A DNA stretch of 11,540 nucleotides from WRMR01 sp031548645 (GCA_031548645.1 JAVBQX010000147.1:1-11540), one strand, 5' to 3'; shown: positions 1-6,923, numbered from the stretch's first letter. The notes: generated by a model not told the origin, from the sequence alone. Numbers and translations: made by a program.

Positions 1-1
1 C

Positions 2-565
2 TGCAAGTGTTTTTCGATGACCGAACCGTACATTAAACGAAAGATCAAGGAATTGAACCTGCGGACGATTCCCGAAATCATCGGGGCGATCAAGGCCGGC
101 GGGGCCTGCATGTCCTGCCATCACGCGCCCGGCGGGTTGCAGGACCTGCTGTACGAAGTTTGGGGTAAGGACGCGATCAACGCAAGGCCTGTATCAAAAA
201 CGGTTTCCGACACCGCTGCGGCTTTCGGCGAGGGAATGGCCACGGAACTGAACATCCTTGATCAACTGCCGCCCGTTTCCGGCATGACGCCAACCGCTTC
301 ACCGCAGGATAGAAAATCGTCCGAAAAACTTTCGCCGTACCAGTTGGCGAAAAAAGTTGAAAAAATGCTCGACGACTACATCCGTCCGATGGTCGCGCGG
401 GACGGCGGCGACATCGAAATCGTCGACATCAAGGATTGGATCGTGTACGTCGAACTGACCGGAAACTGTGCCGGTTGCGCCGGGGCGGGCCAGACGATCA
501 AACTGCTCGTCGAAAAGACGCTCAAGGACCAGGTCGACGAACGGCTCCGTGTCGTACAGGTGTAA
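2..565 (+). CDS. nifU: NifU-type iron-sulfur cluster scaffold, 3' part (cut by window start)
   Basis: Fe-S cluster assembly scaffold. The first ATG in view (17) is not the true start: the frame is open back to position 2 and reads C-K-C-F-S just before it, which supplies the first two cysteines of a BFD-like [2Fe-2S] domain. The second pair follows as GGACMSC (cysteine codons at 107 and 116), so the four-cysteine set is complete only if the gene begins upstream. A variable linker of about 50 residues leads to a C-terminal NifU domain with GNCAGCAGAGQTIK (CxxC codons at 467 and 476), which holds a transferable cluster. An N-terminal IscU-like domain is expected outside the window. No nitrogenase gene is visible, so a general Fe-S or maturation role is as likely as nitrogen fixation. 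The family call is firm; the exact subtype depends on the missing part. Confidence 0.9.
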   Translation, partial: CKCFSMTEPYIKRKIKELNLRTIPEIIGAIKAGGACMSCHHAPGGLQDLLYEVWGKDAINARPVSKTVSDTAAAFGEGMATELNILDQLPPVSGMTPTASPQDRKSSEKLSPYQLAKKVEKMLDDYIRPMVARDGGDIEIVDIKDWIVYVELTGNCAGCAGAGQTIKLLVEKTLKDQVDERLRVVQV

Positions 566-718
566 AAAAATGACAGCCGGGAATGCAGTAGTACGAGCCG
601 TGATCTGTGATCACGGAGTGACCGGAGAGGGCGTATTCTCTTGAGATTCGGCGGCGGTCTCGGCGAGACCGCCCTACCTTCGGGCTTCGCTTCGTTCTCA
701 GCTGTCATTATTTTTTTT
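564..718. repeat. Inverted-repeat element with two internal hairpins; possible bidirectional terminator or MITE-like repeat
   Basis: A 9-bp perfect terminal inverted repeat, AATGACAGC (569-577) and GCTGTCATT (701-709), bounds 141 bp. It is flanked by an A-run on the left (564-570) and eight T on the right (711-718). Inside are two perfect hairpins: CCGTGATC/GATCACGG (598-605 and 609-616, loop TGT) and GGCGGTCTC/GAGACCGCC (653-661 and 665-673, loop GGC). The left A-run overlaps the nifU stop codon. The layout would place a T-run after a stem on either strand, so it could end transcription of nifU. It also looks like a small dispersed repeat. No protein-coding signal is convincing here. Confidence 0.6.
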
Positions 719-735
719 GTTTTTCCCGCTGCAAA

Positions 736-764
736 TTGATCTTTTTTGCCCGATCTGCTCTAAT
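736..764 (+). promoter_or_regulatory. Predicted sigma70-type promoter of the secreted-protein gene
   Basis: TTGATC (736-741), a 17-bp spacer, then TCTAAT (759-764). The -10 matches five of six consensus bases and the -35 four of six. The predicted start of transcription is near 771, leaving a leader of about 55 nt before the ATG at 825. It lies just after the T-run that closes the preceding inverted-repeat element. Confidence 0.5.
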
Positions 765-824
765 AGTCGGGAATGATGCAACGCCCCTTTGTCATCGGTC
801 GCTCAAACATTCGCAGGTCAGCCT

Positions 825-2732
825 ATGAACTCGCTTTTCCCATTCGGTCGTGCCTCGTGTGCAAAACTTGCCCTGGCCGTTTTTGTCGGCCTGATCGTTT
901 TCGGAATGCCGGAGTCCGTTCCCGCGGAAGACTACCTGAACGGCCAGTTGACCGTCACGCCGTTGCCGACGCCGGTCACGCGGACATCGTCCCGATCCCA
1001 CGGCGAAGGCACCTCGCACGGTTATATGGAATATCGCTTTGCGATCAACAACAAGTCGGACCAGCCTCACCAGGTGAACTTCCACTTCAGCGCGGAACGC
1101 AGTTATCGTGGGGAGCTGATGCTTGGCAACGCCTCGACCTCGGTTGTCGTCGAGCCGAAATCGGAGGCGACGGCCACGATTTTGCAACCGCCGGTGCCGT
1201 TCCTTTTTGGAAATGTGCCGTTATATATCCGGATCGACAACCGCGAACAGACCGCAAATTTCGCGGGTTCGCCGCATGGTTACCAGCGTCACTATTCGTC
1301 GGGCGGCACGATGTGCAACATTTTGGTCAGCAACAAGATCACGGCCAACCAGCGCGAATTGCTGACCCGCGGAACGCTTGAAGAGGAAAAGGCGGCCACT
1401 CCCGGTCCCGGCGGCATGATGGGCGGTATGCCTGGCGGCGGCATGGGCGGCATGGCCTATTCACCCTACGGAACCCCGACCGGCGATTCCCACGTCGTCT
1501 GGCAGAGCGAAGTGCCGACGGAACAGTGGTCCGACCAGTGGCTCGGCTACACGCGATTCGATTGCGTCGTGGTCAACAACGACGACATGACGGCCCTGAA
1601 ACCGGAAGCGTTCCGGGCGCTGCGGCGCTATGTCGAAATGGGCGGCATGTTCGTCATTCTCGACGCGAAAAACCCGCAACTGCCGAAACACTGGCATGAC
1701 GCGGACGAACGTTTGCCCGCCGGAATCACCCGTTACCAGGCCCTGCAGGGCGAAGCCTACGTCATGCCGGCCGGCGCGGCCGAACAGGCGGGCATCGAAC
1801 ATTTGCGGAAAACCATGCTCGACGTCGCCCGGCGGTACGACAACATCATGCGTTCGACGGAAAACGACGCCCAAACCTATGAACGCATCACGCCGCTCGG
1901 CATCACCTACGCGATTCCGGTGCGTTCGCTCGTCGTGCTGGTCATCTTTTTCGCGCTGCTCATCGGGCCGGTCAACATGGTGGCGCTCGGTTTTTTGAAA
2001 CGCCGCGTCTGGCTCATTTGGACGATTCCGCTCACTTCGGTTTTGGCCAGCTTCATCGTGCTCGGGCTGGTCGTCTTCGCCGAAGGCGTCAAGAAGGTGA
2101 CAAGCGTCAAGTCGGTGACGATCCTCGACCAGCGACGCGGCGAGGCCATGACCTCGGGCATCGTCGGCTTTTACCGAACCTTCGCCCCGGCGGGCGGCCT
2201 CACCTGGTCGAACGGCACCGAAGTCACGCCGGTCATCGGCAACATGGAGGGCCTTTCGCTCGGGCTGCAAACCTACGGCGAACAGCGGTTGACGCAAAAC
2301 TGGATTCGGCCGCGCATCCCGGCCTTTTTCCTCATCCGGAAGGCGGCCCCCTCGAACGTCCGGCTCGCATTCGACTGGCACGGCGAACCGACCGTCACCA
2401 ACGGGCTGGGCGTCAAAATCTCAAACCTGTCGGTCGTCGCCCCGGACGGCAAACGCTACACGCTCGACCTGCTCGAACCGGGCCAAAAAGTCGCGATGAA
2501 ACCCGTGTCCGGCCGTGCCGTCGGCGAATCGCCCGTGCTTTTCAAGGCAAGTTCGGGCTTCGAATCGCAACTCAACCGCTCGTCGCTCCCCGAACAGGCC
2601 CGCGGAACCTACGTCGCCACCCTCGACGGCGTTTCCCCCTTCCTGGAACCTGGCATCGACAACATGAAATCGCACACCCAGGTCAACACGATTTTCGGCA
2701 TTTTCTCCAGCGAAGGAATGCCCGAACAATGA
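825..2732 (+). CDS. Secreted/membrane-anchored protein of unknown function with glutamine-amidotransferase-like core
   Basis: A 635-residue protein. The ATG at 825 is chosen over an in-frame TTG at 789 because it starts a clean signal peptide (hydrophobic core about residues 13-27, likely cleavage after VPA at 34) and has an AGG 7 nt upstream. The N-terminal 190 residues look like a beta-rich extracytoplasmic domain. A Gly/Met/Pro-rich low-complexity stretch (about 192-215) follows. Residues about 245-290 (FDCVVVNNDDM..., RRYVEMGGMFVILDA) resemble the class-I glutamine-amidotransferase-like fold in large planctomycete surface proteins; no catalytic Cys-His-Glu set is evident. Two membrane helices lie at about 366-386 and 396-421, joined by LIGPVNMVALGFLKRR, a sequence type I recall next to such domains. 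A soluble tail of about 215 residues ends the protein. Function is unknown; a structural or sensing envelope role is a guess. Confidence 0.75.
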   Translation: MNSLFPFGRASCAKLALAVFVGLIVFGMPESVPAEDYLNGQLTVTPLPTPVTRTSSRSHGEGTSHGYMEYRFAINNKSDQPHQVNFHFSAERSYRGELMLGNASTSVVVEPKSEATATILQPPVPFLFGNVPLYIRIDNREQTANFAGSPHGYQRHYSSGGTMCNILVSNKITANQRELLTRGTLEEEKAATPGPGGMMGGMPGGGMGGMAYSPYGTPTGDSHVVWQSEVPTEQWSDQWLGYTRFDCVVVNNDDMTALKPEAFRALRRYVEMGGMFVILDAKNPQLPKHWHDADERLPAGITRYQALQGEAYVMPAGAAEQAGIEHLRKTMLDVARRYDNIMRSTENDAQTYERITPLGITYAIPVRSLVVLVIFFALLIGPVNMVALGFLKRRVWLIWTIPLTSVLASFIVLGLVVFAEGVKKVTSVKSVTILDQRRGEAMTSGIVGFYRTFAPAGGLTWSNGTEVTPVIGNMEGLSLGLQTYGEQRLTQNWIRPRIPAFFLIRKAAPSNVRLAFDWHGEPTVTNGLGVKISNLSVVAPDGKRYTLDLLEPGQKVAMKPVSGRAVGESPVLFKASSGFESQLNRSSLPEQARGTYVATLDGVSPFLEPGIDNMKSHTQVNTIFGIFSSEGMPEQ

Positions 2733-2744
2733 ACCTCAATGGCA

Positions 2745-2768
2745 GCCCGGAGCGTAAGCGACGGGTTC
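2745..2768. repeat. Possible dispersed intergenic repeat motif
   Basis: The spacer after the secreted-protein gene holds a motif beginning GCCCGGAGCGTAAGCGACGG, in which CCCG and CGGG can pair. Similar short motifs recur between genes in planctomycete genomes as I recall them, but only this one copy is in the window, so the repeat status is inferred. It produces an in-frame extension upstream of lutB that should not be read as protein. Confidence 0.25.
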
Positions 2769-2798
2769 AATCCATTCCAAGTGATACGGATACATTGC

Positions 2799-2836
2799 GT
2801 TGAACGCCTTTCAACAGGACGTAAAACGGATATAAT
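2799..2836 (+). promoter_or_regulatory. Predicted lutB promoter with overlapping palindrome
   Basis: A perfect -10 box TATAAT (2831-2836) sits about 50 bp before the lutB start. The -35 is weak (TTTCAA at 2809-2814, 16-bp spacer). Across the -35 lies an inverted repeat, GTTGAA (2799-2804), 5 nt, TTCAAC (2810-2815), overlapping a second palindrome GCGTTGAACGC (2797-2807). A weak -35 with a palindrome on it is the usual arrangement for a regulated promoter. The regulator is unknown. Confidence 0.5.
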
Positions 2837-2885
2837 ACGGTCATTCAGATATTTTTCGTCCTCATTTTTTGGAACGTCAATCGTC

Positions 2886-4283
2886 ATGACAACAGGCACC
2901 TACACCGGCGCGGAATTTTTGGCACAAGAGACGGCCGGCCTTTGCGAACCGCACGGGCTGAAAGTCCTTTCGGACACCTCGGAACGCATCTCGCGGACGA
3001 ATCTCGAAATGTGCTGGGCCATCGAGGATTGGCCGAAATGGCGGCAAACGGCCCATGACATCAAAGCCTACACCGTCGCGAATCTCGACAAGCTGCTTGA
3101 TCAATTCGCGAAAAATCTGGAAGCCAAGGGCGTCAAAGTGCTCTGGGCCGAAGATGCCGACGAGGCCAACCGGCTCGTGCTCGAAATCGCGCAGAAAAAC
3201 AACGTCAAAACCGTCGTCAAGGCCAAGTCGATGCTCAGCGAGGAAATCGAGCTGAACCACTGCCTGGCCGAAAACGGCATCACGGCCCTTGAAACCGACC
3301 TGGGCGAATACATCATCCAGCTCGCGCACCAACGACCGACGCACAACGTCATGCCTGCCCTGCACCTGAAAGCCGCGGAAATCGGGCAGCTTTTCGCCGA
3401 CAAACTGGGCGAACCCTTCACCGCCGAACACCGCGAGCTGACCATGATCGCGCGTCGCCGCCTGCGCGAACGGTTCGTCGCCGCCGACATGGGAATTTCG
3501 GGCATCAATTTCGGCATCGCCGAAACCGGTTCGTTCGCGTTGGTCGAAAACGAGGGCAACATCGGCCTTTCGACCACGCTGCCGAAGGTGCACGTCGCCC
3601 TCATGGGCATCGAAAAGCTGCTGCCCCGGCTCGAACACTTGCCGCTGTTTTTGAACATGCTCCCGCGCATGGGCACCGGGCAGAAACTGACCAGTTACGT
3701 CCACCTGTTCAACGGCCCGACCGAAGGCCGCGAAATGTACGTCATTCTCGTCGACAACGGTCGGACTCGCATGATCGAGGAACCGGAATTTCGCACGATG
3801 CTGCACTGCATCCGCTGCGGGCTGTGCCTGAACAACTGCCCGGTCTACCGCCATGTCGGGGCCTGGGCCTACGGCTGGGTCTATCCCGGCCCGATGGGCA
3901 CCGTGCTCACCTCGAACCTGGTCGGATTGGACAAGGCGTATTCGCTGCCCTTCGCTTCGTCGCTGTGCGGAGCGTGCAGCGAAATCTGCCCCGTCAAGGT
4001 CGATCTGGCTCACATGATCGTCCGGCTGCGGCGCAAGGCCATCGAGGAAAAAACGAAGGCCCGCAACTGGCTCGATATCCTCATCTGGAAGGGTTACGCC
4101 TGGGCCATGGGCGGTAAAATCCGCTACAAGCTGCTCATGACCGGCATGAAATTCGGAATGCGTTTCGTGCCCTTCCTGCCGTGGCACCCGAACAAACTCG
4201 GCCAGTGGACCCGCGGCCGCAAAATCCCGCAAATCCCGAAAGAACCCGCCTTCCGTGACTGGTGGCGAAAGAAAAAGGATTGA
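2886..4283 (+). CDS. lutB: LutB-type iron-sulfur protein of L-lactate oxidation
   Basis: 465 residues, close to the usual LutB length. LutB works with LutA and LutC to oxidise L-lactate to pyruvate in the cytoplasm and carries the [4Fe-4S] clusters. An LUD-type domain covers roughly residues 60-300 (VKAKSMLSEEIELN, GISGINFGIAETGSFALVENEGN). The ferredoxin-like part has C308xxC311xxC314xxxC318P and then C361xxC364xxxC368PVKVDL, the standard LutB pattern. The C-terminal 90 residues are basic and aromatic. The ATG at 2886 is preferred: the frame is open to 2739, but the extra 49 residues have no family character and would lie across the promoter. The Shine-Dalgarno is weak (GGAA at 2871-2874). 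Neither lutA nor lutC is adjacent: the gene stands alone between a secreted protein and a convergent DUF1559 gene. A broader electron-transfer role cannot be excluded. Confidence 0.9.
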   Translation: MTTGTYTGAEFLAQETAGLCEPHGLKVLSDTSERISRTNLEMCWAIEDWPKWRQTAHDIKAYTVANLDKLLDQFAKNLEAKGVKVLWAEDADEANRLVLEIAQKNNVKTVVKAKSMLSEEIELNHCLAENGITALETDLGEYIIQLAHQRPTHNVMPALHLKAAEIGQLFADKLGEPFTAEHRELTMIARRRLRERFVAADMGISGINFGIAETGSFALVENEGNIGLSTTLPKVHVALMGIEKLLPRLEHLPLFLNMLPRMGTGQKLTSYVHLFNGPTEGREMYVILVDNGRTRMIEEPEFRTMLHCIRCGLCLNNCPVYRHVGAWAYGWVYPGPMGTVLTSNLVGLDKAYSLPFASSLCGACSEICPVKVDLAHMIVRLRRKAIEEKTKARNWLDILIWKGYAWAMGGKIRYKLLMTGMKFGMRFVPFLPWHPNKLGQWTRGRKIPQIPKEPAFRDWWRKKKD

Positions 4284-4336
4284 CCGCGTTCTCGCTGTCC
4301 GCCTGCTTTGTCAGTACAATAACCCCGATTGCGCAC

Positions 4337-4367
4337 AAAAAAAGCCAACCGCCCGAAAGCGGTTGGC
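4337..4367 (-). terminator. Intrinsic terminator of the DUF1559 gene
   Basis: Read on the minus strand, a perfect 9-bp stem (GCCAACCGC/GCGGTTGGC, plus-strand 4344-4352 and 4359-4367, 6-nt loop) is followed by seven T (plus-strand A-run 4337-4343). It starts 24 nt after the stop codon of the minus-strand gene. In the plus direction the stem has no T-run, so it would not serve lutB as a classical terminator. Confidence 0.92.
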
Positions 4368-4390
4368 CGTGATTGAGGTCAAAGGGGAAA

Positions 4391-5521
4391 TTACAGCTGT
4401 CCGCTGTCGAAAATCGTATCCCGAACGCTCGCGTCCGCGGATTTTTGATCGTTCGGGCACATGGCCTTTTTCCACATGGTTTCATCCGCCGTGTCAGTCA
4501 CGGGACGCACACTTCCATCGGCAAAGGCCACAACGACCGTTCCGGTGTGGTTCGAAGCCGGACGCGCGTATTTGTAATTCCTGGCAAAAGCCATCGTTTT
4601 CGTCCCCCAAGCGCCTACTGGAATATCAACAACTTTACATACGTTAATCCAGTTCGGCACAGGGATAATCGCGCCAGTACCTTCAACAACAGGGGTTTCG
4701 GGCGAAGCACAAGCCCTGCTAAACGGCGAGGTTACACCAGCAGAAGACGCATAGGGCCAAATGAAACAGACGGCGTTTTCCCAGATGGAATGATAATACG
4801 TCGTGCCGTCGGCAATCTTTCCCGTCAGACCGGCACCCGCAGCCCAAGGTCCCGACTGCAGGGATTCGGTAAACAGGATCGTGTTGGAAAGCCCGTCCTG
4901 CACGCCGTCCATTGTCATTTTTCCGGCACGCGGCGAGTTGGTATTGTCGAGATTATTTTTCGCATCTGTAACATACGCACCTTTTATCGTGGTTCCCACC
5001 AAGTCGACAAAAACCCCGCTTCGTGTTTCCGCGGCATATTCATTGGCGGCATTGAGGTCCGGTTGTCCCGCGTTGGCAACGTAATGGCATGGCATGTAAA
5101 GCCCGTCGGGCGCCAATCCCGAAGAAGGACAAGTGAACCCGGGGATCAAAATACCATTGCTTGCCACGGTACTGCCGCTGATGGTGCCGTTGGCAAAGGC
5201 GTCGTAAAGCTGGGTGTTTTCAAGCTGGGCCATGAGGACCGCCTGCCAGCTTCCGATGACGTCAAATGCTTGATCCGGAGTGCCATCGCTTTTTACACCT
5301 TTGAACATCCGCTGGCGTAAACCGGGATATTCGCTTTTCAGGCTTGAAAAATTGTTGACGGCCAAGGCCAACTGTTTTTGATTGTTCGTACACTGCATAC
5401 GTCGTGCAGCTTCACGCGCCGCGTTGACGGCCGGGAGGATGAGGGCGGCGAGCATACCGATGATCGTGATCACGACGAGAAGCTCGATCAGGGTAAACCC
5501 GGAAGATTTAGACCTATTCAT
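4391..5521 (-). CDS. DUF1559 (SBP_bac_10) secreted protein with pilin-like N-terminus
   Basis: 376 residues. The start at 5521 has AGGAG about 8 nt upstream and gives MNRSKSSGFTLIELLVVI, a type IV pilin/pseudopilin prepilin-peptidase motif with the conserved E five residues after the processed bond. The hydrophobic helix continues to about residue 30, then PAVNAAREAARRMQCTNNQKQ, the signature of this family. Near the C-terminus is H-x9-DG (NHTGTVVVAFADG), also diagnostic. The middle part is beta-rich with few cysteines. Planctomycetes carry tens to hundreds of paralogues; they are thought to be surface or pseudopilus-like proteins, but no individual function is known. The gene is monocistronic, convergent with lutB and divergent from mraZ. 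An ATG 13 codons upstream (5560) is rejected because the pilin leader would be unusually long and it lacks a ribosome site. Confidence 0.93.
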   Translation of the reverse strand: MNRSKSSGFTLIELLVVITIIGMLAALILPAVNAAREAARRMQCTNNQKQLALAVNNFSSLKSEYPGLRQRMFKGVKSDGTPDQAFDVIGSWQAVLMAQLENTQLYDAFANGTISGSTVASNGILIPGFTCPSSGLAPDGLYMPCHYVANAGQPDLNAANEYAAETRSGVFVDLVGTTIKGAYVTDAKNNLDNTNSPRAGKMTMDGVQDGLSNTILFTESLQSGPWAAGAGLTGKIADGTTYYHSIWENAVCFIWPYASSAGVTSPFSRACASPETPVVEGTGAIIPVPNWINVCKVVDIPVGAWGTKTMAFARNYKYARPASNHTGTVVVAFADGSVRPVTDTADETMWKKAMCPNDQKSADASVRDTIFDSGQL

Positions 5522-5647
5522 AATAGCTCTCCTATAAATGGAATGATTGCGTAACGCCACCGGGGCACCGTGCCCAAGTCGGCATTGGAAGCGATGTCTC
5601 GCGGACGGCCCGTATTTATATCCGCGTGACTCAAACTTCTATATCTA

Positions 5648-5669
5648 TTTTCACCCAACTTGGTGAAAA
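5648..5669. promoter_or_regulatory. Perfect 8-bp inverted repeat upstream of the DUF1559 gene
   Basis: TTTTCACC (5648-5655), 6 nt, GGTGAAAA (5662-5669), about 130 bp upstream of the DUF1559 start. The symmetry suits an operator for a dimeric repressor or an RNA hairpin. I could not find a convincing promoter hexamer pair for the minus-strand gene nearby; TATAAA on the minus strand near 5620 is the best -10, with no good -35. Function is inferred only from symmetry and position. Confidence 0.35.
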
Positions 5670-5741
5670 AATCCAGCCCTTTCTTGGCCTTTTTGATGTT
5701 TTTTTATCGATTTTTACCTATTTGCCGATTTCCTGTTTAAC

Positions 5742-5774
5742 GTAACACATGGAATTAATATCATCATGTGTAAC
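5742..5774. repeat. Near-perfect inverted repeat in AT-rich spacer
   Basis: GTAACACATG (5742-5751) and CATGTGTAAC (5765-5774) pair at nine of ten positions around a 13-nt centre. The right arm is itself followed by TATT, an 8-nt loop and AATAGGTTA (to about 5797), giving a second overlapping stem. The rest of 5522-5926 is AT-rich with no gene seen. Confidence 0.35.
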
Positions 5775-5926
5775 TATTTGAAAATGAATAGGTTACGCCG
5801 AAACACGAAAAAATAAGCGTTTCGATTATTGTCTCTTGTGATCTGCCATGAAAATTTACATTTTTATGGATTTTAGCGAAAAATCACTTGCAGGATTATA
5901 AATCGACGGTAAACTAATTTCTATCG

Positions 5927-5999
5927 GTGGGAAAACAACCCAAACTTGAATTTATTTCGAAAAAAGAGTGGGAAATTTACCCAAATCGATTATAATCGA
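5927..5999 (+). promoter_or_regulatory. mraZ promoter with two inverted TGGG boxes and a palindrome on the -10
   Basis: Two copies of GTGGGAAA-N4-CCCAAA lie at 5927-5944 and 5968-5985, exactly 41 bp apart, about four helical turns. The second copy occupies the -35 position for the -10 box TATAAT (5991-5996): the GTGGGA at 5968-5973 is 17 bp upstream. The -10 sits inside a perfect 14-bp palindrome, TCGATTATAATCGA (5986-5999). Known MraZ proteins bind repeated TGGG-containing boxes in their own promoter, so autoregulation by the gene downstream is the natural reading. Here the boxes are inverted (TGGG/CCCA) rather than the direct repeats of E. coli. Start of transcription is expected near 6003, giving a leader of about 100 nt. 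Confidence 0.6.
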
Positions 6000-6105
6000 C
6001 TTTTGGTGCCTCCGCGGGACGAAATAGGCCGGATTTGCGGCGGACACTTTGTGTGACAAAAACGTGGCCGGAATACGGCGGTCGCCGCAGGCGGAACCAA
6101 GAGCG

Positions 6106-6591
6106 ATGAGCGAGTCGAAACAGTTGATTTTAGGGGAATTCAGCCGACGCATTGACGAGCGTTACCGCCTGTCGCTGCCGGGGGAGTTTCTCGAAACGTT
6201 TCAGCCCATAGACGGCGATTGCATCATTGCGAAGGAACGCCCCGGCTGCATCAGCCTGTGGGATCACGCGGCCTGGAAGACGAAACTTGACGCCCGGGTC
6301 GAACTGATTCAACAGCGGATCAAACTGGGCGACCTGGAACAGAAAATGCCTCAACTCCAGATGTTTGGGCGGCTTTTGTCGACGCGGCACCGGCCCGTGC
6401 AACTCGCCGGTCGGGGGCGGCTGTTGATTCCGGAAGGGTTTCGCGAGTTTCTCGGCGTCGAGCCGGGCAACGAGGTCATGGTCGTCGGTGCGGCGGTTTG
6501 CCTCGAAATTTGGCATCCGCAGAAGTGGATCGCCTACATCGAGGGTCGCATGCCGAGCTTCCGCAAGCTGCTCGACACGTTATCGCATTAA
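6106..6591 (+). CDS. mraZ: MraZ-family (AbrB/SpoVT-fold) DNA-binding regulator, orphan
   Basis: 161 residues, slightly longer than typical MraZ (about 140-150). MraZ forms a ring of tandem swapped-hairpin domains that binds promoter repeats, classically its own promoter in the division/cell-wall cluster. The first repeat has D17-E-R-Y-R21 in ILGEFSRRIDERYRLSLP, matching the DxxxR DNA-binding motif. The second has QLAGRGRLLIPEGFREFLG, where the motif aspartate is Ala101 while Arg105 is kept, so the second half may bind DNA more weakly. LEIWHPQKW near the C-terminus is also typical. The ATG at 6106 is chosen over an in-frame start at 6049 because the family homology begins there; the ribosome site is poor (AAGAG). 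No mraW, ftsL or mur gene follows, which fits planctomycetes with a dispersed dcw cluster. The DUF1559 gene is divergent. Confidence 0.87.
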   Translation: MSESKQLILGEFSRRIDERYRLSLPGEFLETFQPIDGDCIIAKERPGCISLWDHAAWKTKLDARVELIQQRIKLGDLEQKMPQLQMFGRLLSTRHRPVQLAGRGRLLIPEGFREFLGVEPGNEVMVVGAAVCLEIWHPQKWIAYIEGRMPSFRKLLDTLSH

Positions 6592-6789
6592 GCCGAAACA
6601 GTCGAAAACATACATATCATATGAATGCAACAGCCGGTCATTTCGGCTTTGTGATAAAACAATTCCGCTCCGACAGGGCGAAAAACATTCGAATTTTCAT
6701 CCGTTCCACCCATCGGCCGTCAACCGAACAATGGGGAAAACAAGTCAAGTCATCGTTATTCGTGACGGATGAAAACCGAATCGTTTTTT

Positions 6790-6814
6790 AACCGTGTCCG
6801 GAGCGGTTTTTTTT
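6790..6814 (+). terminator. Intrinsic terminator downstream of mraZ
   Basis: Stem AACCGT (6790-6795) with GCGGTT (6803-6808), one T-G wobble, 7-nt loop, followed by a run of eight T (6807-6814) of which two are in the stem. It lies about 200 bp after the mraZ stop. The stretch between (6592-6789) is AT-rich and holds no supported gene. Confidence 0.65.
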
Positions 6815-6923
6815 GTAACTCTTTGAAAATACAGCGTCTATGTGATTTTCAGTACACTTGAGGAATCTTTTTATCATATCGCGGGTTGGAATGGGTTTCA
6901 GATTCTAATATTTCCCATTTTCT

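Noticed and set aside
1461..2381. Long minus-strand open frame (306 codons) opposite the secreted-protein gene
   Set aside because: Arg/Asp/His-rich composition typical of an antisense shadow of GC-rich coding DNA; no ribosome site and no family motif, while the plus strand has a signal peptide and membrane helices.
2877..4232. 451-codon minus-strand open frame opposite lutB
   Set aside because: The plus strand is a clear LutB with all cluster cysteines; the antisense frame has no recognisable domain.
4253..4485. Possible extra gene between lutB and the DUF1559 gene
   Set aside because: The spacer is only about 100 bp and is occupied by the DUF1559 terminator; open frames there run into neighbouring genes in the wrong frame.
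4373..5320. 315-codon plus-strand open frame opposite the DUF1559 gene
   Set aside because: The minus strand carries pilin-like and H-x9-DG signatures and its own terminator; the plus frame is Arg-rich with no motif.
6621..6791. Possible 56-residue small protein after mraZ (MNATAGHFGFVIKQF...)
   Set aside because: Its stop falls exactly at the terminator, which is suggestive, but there is no Shine-Dalgarno and no recognisable feature; left out for lack of support.
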